Below, piece after piece: positions 35,379 to 45,051 of a stretch of 64,000 bases of DNA (the stretch's first letter is position 1; each line of letters begins with the position of its first letter). Position numbers and translations under genes: made by a program. The stretch comes from Rhodothermales bacterium (GTDB lineage: Bacteria; Bacteroidota; Rhodothermia; Rhodothermales; VXPQ01), in the NCBI GenBank assembly GCA_951812335.1, contig OX638293.1:1-64000 (forward strand), in the 5' to 3' direction. A model generated the notes under the pieces. That model saw only the letters and a list, made by a program, of their open reading frames with translations, was not told the origin of the DNA and searched no databases.

Positions 35379-37721
35379 TTACTCGAAGCTCACCCGGATC
35401 CCCAGGGACGGTACGAACGGAAGCTGGTCCACCCGGCTCACCGTGAACAGATCGAGGTAAAAAAGATTGCGTCGGTCGTACAGGTTGATGACGCTGCCCT
35501 GAAGGGTAAGGGCGGCCCCGTCGAACCGGAAGGTTCGCTCGACGGAAATGTCGAGGCGATGGTAGGTGGGAAGCACCGCATTGAAAGGACGGTCGTAAAT
35601 CACTCGCCGGGACCGCATCAGTTCGAAGACGCTCGCAGCTCTGTCCAGCAGCACAAAGCTGTCGAAAGCCAGCGGGCGGGTGTAAGGACGGCCGGAACCG
35701 AAGGCCCAGCGCATGCTGGCGTCGAATCCCTTCCAGGAAACGCTGGCAAGCGCATTGACCTGGTGGCGGCGATCGTGCGGCGGCCGGAATACGAGAGACT
35801 CTGCGTCGAACCAGTACCGTATGGCCTCGTACTTCGTGTGATACAGCGTGGAGGAAAGTCCGTAATTCACAAAGGCGTAGAACGGCTCACGGCGCATCTC
35901 CACTCGCGCTTCCATGCCGATCGATCGTCCGCGCGCCGGATGCAGTCGGGTGGTAAGCGCAGGAAACGCGGTCCACTCGGCAACGAACAGGTTCTGCATA
36001 CGCCTGTAGAACCCCTCGACGGAAACCTCAAGCCAGGGCTTCGGCATGCCCCGGTAACCAAGCAACCCGTGGACGGATTTGCTGAGGCGTCCGACCAGCG
36101 GGTCCCTTTCGTTTTCGTCGTCCTCGGGGCGCGGTACGATGGACCATATCGTAAACACATTGGCTACGTCGCGCCGGTCGGTAAGACCCACCACTTCCTG
36201 ATTGTACATGCCGACGGCGGCGCTGAAATGGTGCGCGCCGCGATCCCATGTCGCCCGCAGCCTCGGCTCCAGCCACGGATCTATTCTGACCTGATACCAT
36301 TGCAAGCGGGCACCCGGCGCCAGGATCAGGCCCCGTCCGAGATCGAACGTGGATTGCGCATAGAATCCGAATTCCAGAAACGGCCTTGCGGATACCTCCG
36401 GCAGATGAAACACCCCGTCCAGACGATTCTCGGTTTCCCCCGATATCAATCCGTCCCAACCGCTTTCCCAGGAAAAACGATCCTTCTCGAACAGCGCGTC
36501 GATAGCGAAGCGCGTGTGGTAGATACTGGATGTCCGTAGAGGTTCGTCCTTGGGACCAAGTTCGGTCTGGTGACGGGAATGCGAGAGATGCACATTCATG
36601 ATAACCGGAAGGATGCGAGGCACGATCACCCAGCGCGCCCCGATCGCTTCGTTGCTCCAGCGAACCTCCTCGGGCGCCTCCTGTCCGACCTCCTCGGCGA
36701 TCATGCCCCGATCATGCGTTCTAAGGGCGCTGATCGAAAGCTTGCTGTTTCTGGTTGCCGGCCCGTATACCTTCGCAAAAAGATCCCCGAACCGAAAGGG
36801 CAGGTTCTTGTCGATCAGCGGTTCGGCAATGCGTTCGAGAAACGACTCCCGGCCTGCAACGAGAAACGAAACATGCCCCGGTACAATAGGACCTTCGATG
36901 CGCAGCGCGCTCGTGAAGGGGGAAACGCTTGCCATACCGGCGAAACGACGGGTGTTGCCGTAGCGGGAAGCGACATCGATAACAGAGGCAAGTCGGCCGG
37001 AGTACCGGGTGGGAAAGCCGCCCGCATAGAAATCGACGCGATTCAGTATGTCGGCCGGGAAAGCGGAATAGAACCCGAGCACATGAAAGGGCTGGTACAC
37101 AAGCATCCCGTCGAGATGCACGAGGTTCTGGGAAGGTTCGCCACCGCGCACGTAATACTGCCCGCCGCGATCTCCCGTCGTGACGACGCCGGGAAGCACC
37201 GTAAGGTAATTCGCCAGATCGGCGGAAATGTCGGGGGAAGGCACAATCTCGATCTCTTCGGGAAGAATGCGCTGGCGCCCCGCCGTGATGCGGGCCATCC
37301 CGTGCTCGCGCCCGGCTTGCACAAGCACTTCGCCGAGTTCCGCTTGCGAAGGAACGAGGGCGGCATGCCGGCGGGCGGCGTCCCCCGCAAAAAGCGTAAG
37401 GGTGTCCCGGAACGCTTCGTAGCCTATGAACGAGATGGTCAGTTCGTACGAACCCGGCCCGATACCCGGGATGAGATAGATACCGTCCGCATTGGCGGCA
37501 ACGCCGTACGATGGAACGTCCCCGGCGGCGTCCGCAAGATCCCGGAGTACGGCGGTAGCTCCGGCCAGCGGCTGTCCGTCCGAAGCGTCCGTAACAAAAC
37601 CGCTCAGGGCGGCGCGTCGGGGCGGGACCTGAGCCTGCGCCTCGTCGGAGCCATACGACACCGCAAACGCCGAAAAGGCGGCGACGGTAAGAAATGTCCC
37701 GATAATCCGGCGTATAGGCAT
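35379..37721 (-). CDS. TonB-dependent receptor with carboxypeptidase-regulatory-like N-terminal domain
   Basis: 780 residues with a signal peptide (cleaved near DEAQAQV). Residues about 37-125 form a carboxypeptidase-regulatory-like beta domain (LSGFVTDASDGQPLAGATAV, YELTISFIGYEAFRDTL), typical of Bacteroidota receptors. A plug domain follows (SADLANYLTVLPGVVTTGDR, GGQYYVRGGEPSQNLVHLDG), then a beta-barrel to the end, with the terminal strand LGIRVSFE. It is smaller than SusC (about 1000 residues) and is followed by a DUF4249-like lipoprotein six bases away, not SusD. This pair is common in Bacteroidota and its substrate is generally unknown. Confidence 0.88.
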   Translation of the reverse strand: MPIRRIIGTFLTVAAFSAFAVSYGSDEAQAQVPPRRAALSGFVTDASDGQPLAGATAVLRDLADAAGDVPSYGVAANADGIYLIPGIGPGSYELTISFIGYEAFRDTLTLFAGDAARRHAALVPSQAELGEVLVQAGREHGMARITAGRQRILPEEIEIVPSPDISADLANYLTVLPGVVTTGDRGGQYYVRGGEPSQNLVHLDGMLVYQPFHVLGFYSAFPADILNRVDFYAGGFPTRYSGRLASVIDVASRYGNTRRFAGMASVSPFTSALRIEGPIVPGHVSFLVAGRESFLERIAEPLIDKNLPFRFGDLFAKVYGPATRNSKLSISALRTHDRGMIAEEVGQEAPEEVRWSNEAIGARWVIVPRILPVIMNVHLSHSRHQTELGPKDEPLRTSSIYHTRFAIDALFEKDRFSWESGWDGLISGETENRLDGVFHLPEVSARPFLEFGFYAQSTFDLGRGLILAPGARLQWYQVRIDPWLEPRLRATWDRGAHHFSAAVGMYNQEVVGLTDRRDVANVFTIWSIVPRPEDDENERDPLVGRLSKSVHGLLGYRGMPKPWLEVSVEGFYRRMQNLFVAEWTAFPALTTRLHPARGRSIGMEARVEMRREPFYAFVNYGLSSTLYHTKYEAIRYWFDAESLVFRPPHDRRHQVNALASVSWKGFDASMRWAFGSGRPYTRPLAFDSFVLLDRAASVFELMRSRRVIYDRPFNAVLPTYHRLDISVERTFRFDGAALTLQGSVINLYDRRNLFYLDLFTVSRVDQLPFVPSLGIRVSFE

Positions 37722-37727
37722 GATTCG

Positions 37728-38708
37728 CTACCACTCCGAATTTTCTATGGTCCCCAGACAGTAATCGCCTCCTGCCCGCTGTATGAAATCGAAGAACGGG
37801 GTGTCGGCGACCGCCCTTTGGGAGGGATATATTTTTGCTTCTTCATTGTACCCCCCAACCACCAGACCATAGCCGTTTTCTACGTTCGAAAGCGTGCCGG
37901 GCTGAATCAGCACGCGCTCATCCGACGGATCGCCCCCGGGCGGATCCCAATCCGCACTACCAACAGTAATCGCAACCTGCATACCGAATAAGGCAACGCC
38001 GTCTTTATTCGGGTTCCTGAATAGAAATCCTGTATCGTCATGATAATACGAACGAACGGTTTCGTACAATATGTTCAAGTCAATATCGATCTGCCATCCG
38101 TTCTCAATGGCTATTCTGTTGTTTCTATATGAAAACGTGTAATGCTTTAACGGCGTGCTACATGGCGTGTCCGGTATAAACTCATTATAATACCGCACGC
38201 TATAGGTGACATCGAACCGAACCAGTGCAAAATCGGATGCTCCTGTAACCGTAACCGTAAGATCTCGCGTGCCCGTATCATCGTCCTCAATACGCACCTC
38301 CCTGGGCACCTCCACGTGTACGAAGCTCTTAGCCCCGTCGGACCGCGTCACTTCCATGCGATGCCGGCTCCCGTATCCGGGCGTAAAATCAGCCCAGTAG
38401 ATATGATCCAATTGCTCCGTGGCGTTGACCACCACCGAATCCCGCCACTCGTAGGTAGCGCCACTACCCAGATCGGTCGAGGTAACGACCGCATTGAGCG
38501 CATCCCCAGATTCCGGGAAAAGCAGGTCTTCCACGGGGCCGACAAGCACCGTCTGCATAGGCAGCCGGGGATTGAAGACGCCGTACAGCGAAAACGGCTC
38601 GTCCACTCCGGTTGGCCCCGCCACGTCTTCCTCGCAGCCGGTAATACATAAAAAGGCGACCAACGCCCCTGAAAGAAGCAGATTTCCTGGAGCCGGGTAC
38701 TTCATCAT
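37728..38708 (-). CDS. DUF4249-like lipoprotein
   Basis: 326 residues. MMKYPAPGNLLLSGALVAFL leads to CITGC with lipobox Cys25. The protein then reads SLYGVFNPRLPMQTVLVGPV, the pattern at the start of DUF4249 proteins (an Ig-like beta domain carrying a sequence like LFGxLNPxxxxQxVxV). The C-terminal end CLGTIENSEW contains a Cys possibly paired with that in DTPCSTPLKH. It is located immediately upstream of the TonB-dependent receptor in the same transcription unit and likely acts as its surface partner. Function of the family is not established. Confidence 0.7.
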   Translation of the reverse strand: MMKYPAPGNLLLSGALVAFLCITGCEEDVAGPTGVDEPFSLYGVFNPRLPMQTVLVGPVEDLLFPESGDALNAVVTSTDLGSGATYEWRDSVVVNATEQLDHIYWADFTPGYGSRHRMEVTRSDGAKSFVHVEVPREVRIEDDDTGTRDLTVTVTGASDFALVRFDVTYSVRYYNEFIPDTPCSTPLKHYTFSYRNNRIAIENGWQIDIDLNILYETVRSYYHDDTGFLFRNPNKDGVALFGMQVAITVGSADWDPPGGDPSDERVLIQPGTLSNVENGYGLVVGGYNEEAKIYPSQRAVADTPFFDFIQRAGGDYCLGTIENSEW

Positions 38709-38896
38709 GTTACCTTCTTTCGGAAGTTCTGACTACCGGTTCGATATGTTATGCTCCATCATGGTTCCGCCTGTACCGCCCGATGGTCCGCTCCGAAACA
38801 GGGGACCGGGAAAATGGCGATCAGGCTTGTCCTCCACTACATCTACGGGTCAATTTTCATGCCAAGGAGGCCCCAACGACCCATTTTTACCTTTTT

Positions 38897-38935
38897 TGAG
38901 TAATTTCTACTCCTTTTCGGAGTATTTTTTACTCA
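38897..38935. promoter_or_regulatory. Imperfect inverted repeat in a divergent promoter region
   Basis: Within the 307-base gap between the divergent DUF4249-like and porQ genes, the left arm TGAGTAATTTCTACTCC and the right arm GGAGTATTTTTTACTCA are mirror complements except for a few central mismatches, separated by TTTTC. The AT-rich composition stands out from the surroundings. It could be an operator or a hairpin in the porQ leader. Nothing else in the gap was recognisable. Confidence 0.4.
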
Positions 38936-39015
38936 AAAGCCCGAAAAAACCATCCGGTTTTTCGGACCATTTCTCCCCCAGAGCAACATCCGGCAACGAT
39001 CTCCGTTGATGCTGT

Positions 39016-40002
39016 ATGCGTATTCCTTATGTTCGACCCTTCTTCCTTACGGTAATCCTTGCCCTGGGCGGAGCGGGCGCCCTTCCGGCGGCGGCTCAAT
39101 CCGGACCGGCTACTGCCTTTTCCTTTCTGCGGCTTGCCCCTTCCGCACGGGCCGCCTCGCTGGCCGGCGCATTCTCCGCCGTATACGATGAAGACGTCAA
39201 CGCCCTCTTCTACAACCCGGCCCTGCTCAACCCGGACATGCACCGCACGCTCTCCGTCACGTACCTCAACCATCTGGGAGGGATTCATGCGGGATTCGTA
39301 TCGCATGCCCGGCATTGGGAAGGCATCGGTACATTGGGGGCGGGACTGCGCTACGTAACCTGGGGCAGCACAGAGGGATACGATGCAGCCGGCAACGCCA
39401 CAGAAAGCTTCGGCGCAAACGATGTGGCGCTCACCGCATCCTGGGCGCGCGCCCACGACGAACGCCTGCGGTACGGCGCAAATCTCCACGCGGCGTTCTC
39501 AAGCGTCGAAACGGCCAGCGCCTCAGCCTTCGCCGCGGACGTCGGCGTACTGTACCATTTTCCCGAACAGCAACTGGCCCTGAGCGCCTCCGTACATAAC
39601 ATAGGCATTGTGGCGGATGCACTCGGCTCGTCCAGGGATACGCTGCCGCTCGATCTGCGCGTAGGGATTTCGAAACGCTTGCGGCATCTGCCCTTGCTTC
39701 TCTCCCTGTCGGGCTACAACCTGAACCGGATCGGCGAAGAAAGCGAAGGGCGGAGCGCAGCGTCGGGCGCGCTCCGGCACATAGCCGTCGGATGGGAATT
39801 CTTTTTCAGCGATGCGTTCCGGCTCCGGCTGGGATACAACCACAGGCAGCATCAGGACCTGAAAATGAAAAACCGGCTGGATCTGGCCGGTGTGGGGGCG
39901 GGGTTCGGAATCAGGGTGGCAAGCTTCCGTTTCGACTATGCCTTCAATTCGTGGTCAACTCTGGGAGGCCTGCATCAGATCACCGTACGTACGGGAATCT
40001 GA
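39016..40002 (+). CDS. porQ: Type IX secretion system protein PorQ
   Basis: 328 residues. A signal peptide (cut after PAAAQS) is followed by FSFLRLAPSARAASLAGAFS, then DVNALFYNPALLNPDMHRTL and YLNHLGGIHAGFV, which fit PorQ of the PorV/PorQ/FadL-like outer-membrane barrel family (pattern F-x-FL-x-L-x3-AR-x-AALGG, DVN-x3-NPALL). It ends in a series of beta strands. PorQ is part of the type IX secretion system, which exports proteins with a conserved C-terminal signal to the surface of Bacteroidota. No other por genes are in the window. It converges with a recombinase gene 29 bases downstream. Confidence 0.8.
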   Translation: MRIPYVRPFFLTVILALGGAGALPAAAQSGPATAFSFLRLAPSARAASLAGAFSAVYDEDVNALFYNPALLNPDMHRTLSVTYLNHLGGIHAGFVSHARHWEGIGTLGAGLRYVTWGSTEGYDAAGNATESFGANDVALTASWARAHDERLRYGANLHAAFSSVETASASAFAADVGVLYHFPEQQLALSASVHNIGIVADALGSSRDTLPLDLRVGISKRLRHLPLLLSLSGYNLNRIGEESEGRSAASGALRHIAVGWEFFFSDAFRLRLGYNHRQHQDLKMKNRLDLAGVGAGFGIRVASFRFDYAFNSWSTLGGLHQITVRTGI

Positions 40003-40031
40003 CCCTGCCGCTACTATACGATCTCCTTTCC

Positions 40032-40952
40032 TTATTCAGGATCCTCCTGTAACAGGTTCTGCTTCCTGGAGTAAATCAGGGTTGTGTCGAGCGTACCGTG
40101 CCGCATACGCGCCTGCACCTCTTCAATATCCATACCCTTATTCAGCCAGATGACAGGCGCCGTGTGCGTTAGGCTGTGCGGGCTGATGCCGCTCCGTTTC
40201 AGGTTGGCCGCCGCCAGATACCGATCGATCCGGCTTCGGACGGAGCGCGTGTTCAGGCGTTTCCCGTTCGATCGATGGCCGTGAGACACGAATAACGGAT
40301 GTTCGGGCAGCACGGAATCGCGCGCTTCAAGGTAGCGCTCTATTTTTTCGATCACTGGAGCGTCGATGGGCGCCTGCCGGTCCTTTACGGTACGCCCCTT
40401 GCCCTGCACGCGCAGAAACCTTCCGAGCAAGGTGTGTTCGATATCCCGTACATCGGCCCGTATGATCTCGATCTCGCTGAGTCCTGCGTACAGCATCAGG
40501 TAAACCATGGCCTGATCCCGTTTTCCAAGCAGGGTCGTATCGTCAAGTACACGCAATAGCTGCCGGATGTCCGCTTCCGTGAGTACGGCGCGGGAGTGCG
40601 ACGACGGACGGCGGTTCCCCTTGACCGCAAGGGCCGGGTTCTTCTCCATCAACCCGATGACGACAAGATATTGGCAGAACTGCCGGAGAGCGGTCAGATA
40701 CGTGGATACGGACGCTTCGCTCAGCGAACGCGTTCCCATCAGATAGACTTTGTAGGCCCGGACCCCATCCTCCGAGAAACGAAATGCGCCGGCCTGACCG
40801 GCAAACCATCGCTCGAACTCGCGGAGCGCCCTTCCGTAGGTCCCCACCGTATCGGCGCTCTTTTCCCTGAGGTACTCCCGCCGAAAGTCCTGCAACCGCT
40901 TTGCAAGCTCACCGGTTGTCAGTTTGAGAGGTTCGATGTGTGACGAAACCAT
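40032..40952 (-). CDS. Tyrosine recombinase-like protein lacking both catalytic arginines
   Basis: 306 residues with the full two-domain layout: N-terminal SAM-like core-binding domain (about 10-110, TVGTYGRALREFERWFAG) and catalytic domain. The strand Lys is present (QGKGRTVKDR, Lys185), as are the late His (MRHGTLDTT, His285) and the nucleophile Tyr (LIYSRK, Tyr294). The first catalytic Arg, normally in GLRxSEL, is Ser: LYAGLSEIEI (Ser159). The second, normally in HxLRHT, is Thr: HSLTHTAPV (Thr262). Both substitutions are clear in the DNA. XerC/XerD-type length, but it is unlikely to cleave DNA in the usual way. It may be a regulator, an accessory subunit, or on its way to being a pseudogene, although the frame is intact. 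Confidence 0.85.
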   Translation of the reverse strand: MVSSHIEPLKLTTGELAKRLQDFRREYLREKSADTVGTYGRALREFERWFAGQAGAFRFSEDGVRAYKVYLMGTRSLSEASVSTYLTALRQFCQYLVVIGLMEKNPALAVKGNRRPSSHSRAVLTEADIRQLLRVLDDTTLLGKRDQAMVYLMLYAGLSEIEIIRADVRDIEHTLLGRFLRVQGKGRTVKDRQAPIDAPVIEKIERYLEARDSVLPEHPLFVSHGHRSNGKRLNTRSVRSRIDRYLAAANLKRSGISPHSLTHTAPVIWLNKGMDIEEVQARMRHGTLDTTLIYSRKQNLLQEDPE

Positions 40953-41035
40953 GATTGCCCATGATGAAGTATCCCGCGATACGTCACAGAATAGCCACCC
41001 GGCAAATTAAATGCAATAACGGAATTATACGGATC

Positions 41036-42334
41036 TCAGGAAGCGATACCCATCGATTCGACAATGCGGATAAAACTCGTCAGGAATGAAGAGCCCATGG
41101 CCCCGTCGATAATACGATGGTCGTAGGAAAGAGACAACCAGGCCATCTGCCGCACAGCGATGACGTCGCCAAGCTTCGGATCTTCGATGACCACCGGACG
41201 CTTCTGGATTCGCCCGACGGCAAGAATAGCCACCTGGGGTTGGTTGATGATGGGCGTCCCCTTGAGTCCCCCGACCGGACCGATGTTCGTGATGGTGAAC
41301 GTACCCCCTTGCAGGTCGTCCGGATGCAGTTGTTTGTTGCGCGCCCGGTGGGAAATATCAGCCACCGACCGCGCCAGATCGGCGAAAGATTGACGCCCTG
41401 CATTGCGAATGACCGGAGCGACCAGCCCGGTCTTGCCCACGGCCACCGCAATGTTGATGTGGAAATCTTCCCGCAGCACGATCTCGTCTCCGTTCACGGA
41501 CGCATTCAGAACCGGATGCTCACGGAGCGCTTCTATCGCCGCATGAACAAAAAACGGGGTATAGGTCAATTTGGCGCCTTCCCTTTTCAGAAACGCCTCT
41601 TTTTCCCGTTGGATAAAGGCAGCAAGGTTCGTCATGTCCGCTTCCGCAAAGGAGGTCACATGCGGAGAAGTCGCCTTCGAATGCACCATGTGCTCCGCAA
41701 TGATCTGCCGTGTGCGATCCATTTTAACGACCCGCACCTCGGGCCCTGCGGCAGGCTCGACAGGTTGCGGCTCCGGAAACCCGGCCCCCTCCGCAGAACG
41801 GCCCGCCACGTAATCGAGCACATCCTTCTTCGTGACCCGCCCGTCCCGGCCGGAGCCTGTAATAGATGTAAGTTCGGAAGCGCTTAATCCTTCCTGTTCG
41901 GCGATGGAGCGCACCAGCGGGGAGAAGAACGAGTCGCTTGCGCCCTGCTTCGGAACGGCAGCGTCCTTCGGTGCAAACGCGGAAGCTTCGGTAACATGGC
42001 CGGAAGGCGGCTCGGGCGCAACCGGAGCAGGTGGTTCAGGTACCGGTTCCGTCGCCTCCTTGACCGGTTCGGGAGCACGGGGCGCTTCCTCGTTCTCGTC
42101 CGAAATCACGGCAAGCAACGTTCCCACATCTACGGTCTCGCCCTCTTCCACCAGGATTTCAGCCACGACGCCCCCAACAGGCGACGGGACATCGGTGTCC
42201 ACTTTGTCGGTTCCTATCTCAAGCAGCGTTTCGTCCTGCTCAATACGCTCGCCGGACTTCTTATGCCATTCGACCACCGTGCCCTCGGTGATACTCTCGC
42301 CCATTTGGGGCATGGTAATTTCAACCCTGGCCAT
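41036..42334 (-). CDS. 2-oxo acid dehydrogenase complex E2 (dihydrolipoamide acyltransferase)
   Basis: 432 residues in three parts. The lipoyl domain (1-80) has GTDKVDTDVPSPVGG with lipoylated Lys44. A Pro/Glu/Ala-rich linker leads to an E3/E1-binding domain (about 130-170, SPLVRSIAEQEGLSASELTS). The catalytic domain ends with LSYDHRIIDGAMG (His406, Asp410). It transfers an acyl group from lipoamide to CoA. The single lipoyl domain and the MPQMGESITEGTVVEWHK start fit succinyl- or branched-chain-type E2 rather than pyruvate E2; which one is undecided. It is the last gene of a run prs-rplY-pth-hppA-E2, 42 bases after the pyrophosphatase gene. No E1 gene is adjacent. Confidence 0.93.
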   Translation of the reverse strand: MARVEITMPQMGESITEGTVVEWHKKSGERIEQDETLLEIGTDKVDTDVPSPVGGVVAEILVEEGETVDVGTLLAVISDENEEAPRAPEPVKEATEPVPEPPAPVAPEPPSGHVTEASAFAPKDAAVPKQGASDSFFSPLVRSIAEQEGLSASELTSITGSGRDGRVTKKDVLDYVAGRSAEGAGFPEPQPVEPAAGPEVRVVKMDRTRQIIAEHMVHSKATSPHVTSFAEADMTNLAAFIQREKEAFLKREGAKLTYTPFFVHAAIEALREHPVLNASVNGDEIVLREDFHINIAVAVGKTGLVAPVIRNAGRQSFADLARSVADISHRARNKQLHPDDLQGGTFTITNIGPVGGLKGTPIINQPQVAILAVGRIQKRPVVIEDPKLGDVIAVRQMAWLSLSYDHRIIDGAMGSSFLTSFIRIVESMGIAS

Positions 42335-42376
42335 ATCCGCTTTGCGATAATTGGTATCGGGACACGCGAACGTATT

Positions 42377-44455
42377 TTATGCGATAAGCGGCGCAATTAC
42401 CAGCGCCACTACCGCGATCAATTTAATCAGAATATTCAAACTGGGGCCACTCGTATCCTTGAGCGGATCGCCGACCGTATCGCCCACTACGGAAGCCTTG
42501 TGAGCGTCGCTGCCCTTTCCGTACATGGTCCCGCCAATGGAAATGTTCCCTTCGATCAACTTCTTGGCATTATCCCAGGCGCCCCCCGCATTAGCCTGAA
42601 AAATAGCGAAAAGTACGCCGGAGACCAGTACACCGGCCAGCAGTCCGCCCAACATGCTTTTGTCGATGAAGCCCACGATGACCGGCGCCGCGATGGCCAA
42701 CAGGCCCGGCGCCACCATTTCGCGAATGGCCGCCTTCGTGGAAATATCGACGCAACGCGTGTGTTCGGCCGGAGCCGTACCTTCGCGCAGCCCGGGAATC
42801 TCCCGGAATTGCCGCCCGACTTCAACAATCATGCGACCTGCCGCCCGGCCCACGGCTCCCATCGCCATGGCGCTGAACACATACGGCAACATGGCCCCGA
42901 GCAGTAACCCGGCCAGGATGCGCGGATTGGCCACATCGATGTTGGGCACATCCGCCTGCTGCATAAACGCAACGAAAAGAGCCAGCGCCGTCAGCGCGGC
43001 GGAACCAATGGCGAATCCCTTCCCGATCGCGGCCGTCGTGTTCCCGACCGCGTCGAGTTTGTCGGTGCGCGCCCGAACTTCTTCCGGCAAACCCGCCATC
43101 TCCGCTATGCCGCCCGCATTGTCGGAGATCGGCCCGTATGCGTCGACCGCAAGCTGAATGCCGATCACCGACAGCATGCCTACCGCCGCAATGGGAATGC
43201 CGTAGAGTCCGGAAAAATGGTAGGCCCCCATAATCGCCAGAGCCAGAATGACCGCCGGAAGGCCCGTGGAAAACATACCCACTCCGAGGCCGGCAATGAT
43301 GTTCGTGGCGGATCCGGTTACGCTTTGCCTGGCGATGCCGCGCGCGGGGCGACCCTGCGTAGAGGTGTAGTATTCCGTGACCAAGCCGATGGAAACCCCT
43401 GCAAGCAGGCCGATCAACACAGCCCAGAACACGCCCAGCGAGGTGTATTCCAGGCCCGCCGCCTCCCATTGCGCCGGCAACATGCCCCGGATGATGAAAT
43501 ACGCCAGTACGGCCATAAGGCCCGCCGCTCCGAATACGCCGGTGTTGAGCGCCTTCTGGGGATTGCCCCCTTCCTTCACTTTGACCACCAGCGAACCGAG
43601 GATCGAAACGACCACGCCGACGCCCGCAAGCGCCAACGGCAGCGTAACGCCGCTTAGTTCCGCAACGCCGGCCTCCGCAAAGGAGCCAACGAACACGGCG
43701 CCCAGCACCATCGCGCCGATGATGGCGCCGACGAACGATTCGAAAAGGTCTGCTCCCATGCCGGCGACATCCCCTACGTTATCTCCTACATTGTCCGCGA
43801 TCGTGGCGGGATTGCGCGGGTCGTCCTCGGGAATGCCCTCATATACCTTACCAGCCAGATCGGCGCCCACATCGGCCGCCTTCGTATAGATGCCGCCGCC
43901 CACGCGCGCGAACAGCGCGATCGAGGAAGCCCCCAGCGAAAAGCCGGAAATGACCTGGATGATTTTTGTAATCTCCCACCCGGCGCCACTGTACACGATA
44001 AAAAGCCCGCACAATCCCAACAAACCTAATCCCACCACGCTTAAACCCATCACCAGGCCGCCCGAAAACGCCACGTTGAGCGCAGGGGCCAGGCCGGTCC
44101 GCGCCGCATTGGTCGTGCGAACGTTGGCGCGCGTCGCGACGGTCATCCCGATAAAGCCGGCCAGCCCGGAAGCCAGTGCGCCGGTTACGAACGAAACGGC
44201 AATGAGCCAGGAGGTGTCTGGTCCAGCCATGTTCGCCACAGCCAGCAATACGGCCACCAACGCCACAAAAATCGCAAGCACGCGGTACTCCCGGCGCAGA
44301 AACGCCCGGGCGCCATCCGAAATGTACCCGGCGATCTCCATCATCTTTTCCGTACCCGTACTCTGGCGGCCGATCCAGCGCGTACGCAGAAAAGCATAGG
44401 CCAGCGCCAGAATGCCTGAGGCGGGAACAAGAAAAACTATCGTTTCGGTAGTCAT
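42377..44455 (-). CDS. hppA: Membrane-bound ion-pumping pyrophosphatase (K+-dependent type)
   Basis: 692 residues with about 16 hydrophobic helices. Pyrophosphate-binding motifs are present: [20 protein letters not shown] followed by [20 protein letters not shown], and later [16 protein letters not shown] and [20 protein letters not shown]. The position that separates the two classes reads [16 protein letters not shown], with Ala where K+-independent enzymes have Lys, so it should need potassium. It uses pyrophosphate hydrolysis to export Na+ or H+ across the inner membrane; the ion cannot be decided from these motifs with confidence. It overlaps pth by one base. Confidence 0.95.
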   Translation of the reverse strand: MTTETIVFLVPASGILALAYAFLRTRWIGRQSTGTEKMMEIAGYISDGARAFLRREYRVLAIFVALVAVLLAVANMAGPDTSWLIAVSFVTGALASGLAGFIGMTVATRANVRTTNAARTGLAPALNVAFSGGLVMGLSVVGLGLLGLCGLFIVYSGAGWEITKIIQVISGFSLGASSIALFARVGGGIYTKAADVGADLAGKVYEGIPEDDPRNPATIADNVGDNVGDVAGMGADLFESFVGAIIGAMVLGAVFVGSFAEAGVAELSGVTLPLALAGVGVVVSILGSLVVKVKEGGNPQKALNTGVFGAAGLMAVLAYFIIRGMLPAQWEAAGLEYTSLGVFWAVLIGLLAGVSIGLVTEYYTSTQGRPARGIARQSVTGSATNIIAGLGVGMFSTGLPAVILALAIMGAYHFSGLYGIPIAAVGMLSVIGIQLAVDAYGPISDNAGGIAEMAGLPEEVRARTDKLDAVGNTTAAIGKGFAIGSAALTALALFVAFMQQADVPNIDVANPRILAGLLLGAMLPYVFSAMAMGAVGRAAGRMIVEVGRQFREIPGLREGTAPAEHTRCVDISTKAAIREMVAPGLLAIAAPVIVGFIDKSMLGGLLAGVLVSGVLFAIFQANAGGAWDNAKKLIEGNISIGGTMYGKGSDAHKASVVGDTVGDPLKDTSGPSLNILIKLIAVVALVIAPLIA

Positions 44456-45036
44456 TACGTTACGTCCTTGTTATATCGATTCATAGCAACCGAAATGCCT
44501 TCGTACACGAACGCTTCTACAGCATCGCGGGCCCGGACCACGGCCTCGTCAATGGACAATCGTTCCCGGGAGGAAAAAGGGGACAGGACATGCTGCACTT
44601 GTCCGCCTCTAGAAAAGTCGTTGCCGACGCCGATGCGAAGCCGTGGAAAATCGTGATGGCCAAGGCGATCGATAATATCCTGCACGCCATTGTGTCCGCC
44701 CGCGCTCCCGGAAGCGCGCAGGCGCAACCGCCCCGGCGCAAGGTTGATATCGTCCACGATCACGAGCATTTGTCGAGGATCCATGCGCCAGATACCAAGC
44801 AATGCGCTAATGGCTTTACCGCTGCGATTCATGAAGGTCAGCGGCTTGGCGATCCCGACGGGATAGCTGCGAATACGTCCCCACCCCAGCAACACATTCC
44901 CGCGGCTATGCTCGAACACCGCTCCGGCACGTTCTGCAACCGCATCGGCCACCTCGAATCCGATGTTGTGCCGCGTCGCTTCATATTCCGGGCCCGGATT
45001 CCCCAGCCCGACGACGAGGCGCTTCGATGTTGACAT
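44455..45036 (-). CDS. pth: Peptidyl-tRNA hydrolase
   Basis: 193 residues, standard length. [20 protein letters not shown] carries the family signature with Asn and the catalytic His; [16 protein letters not shown] and [20 protein letters not shown] (catalytic Asp, then the GGHNG loop) follow. It recycles peptidyl-tRNA released by stalled ribosomes. The run rplY-pth is a common bacterial arrangement; 15 bases separate the two, and the stop overlaps the hppA start. Confidence 0.96.
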   Translation of the reverse strand: MSTSKRLVVGLGNPGPEYEATRHNIGFEVADAVAERAGAVFEHSRGNVLLGWGRIRSYPVGIAKPLTFMNRSGKAISALLGIWRMDPRQMLVIVDDINLAPGRLRLRASGSAGGHNGVQDIIDRLGHHDFPRLRIGVGNDFSRGGQVQHVLSPFSSRERLSIDEAVVRARDAVEAFVYEGISVAMNRYNKDVT

Positions 45037-45051
45037 GATCGGCTACGACGA

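Noticed and set aside
36570-37991. Plus-strand ORF of 473 codons
   Set aside because: It is antisense to the TonB-dependent receptor, which has clear domain motifs; the plus frame shows no family pattern.
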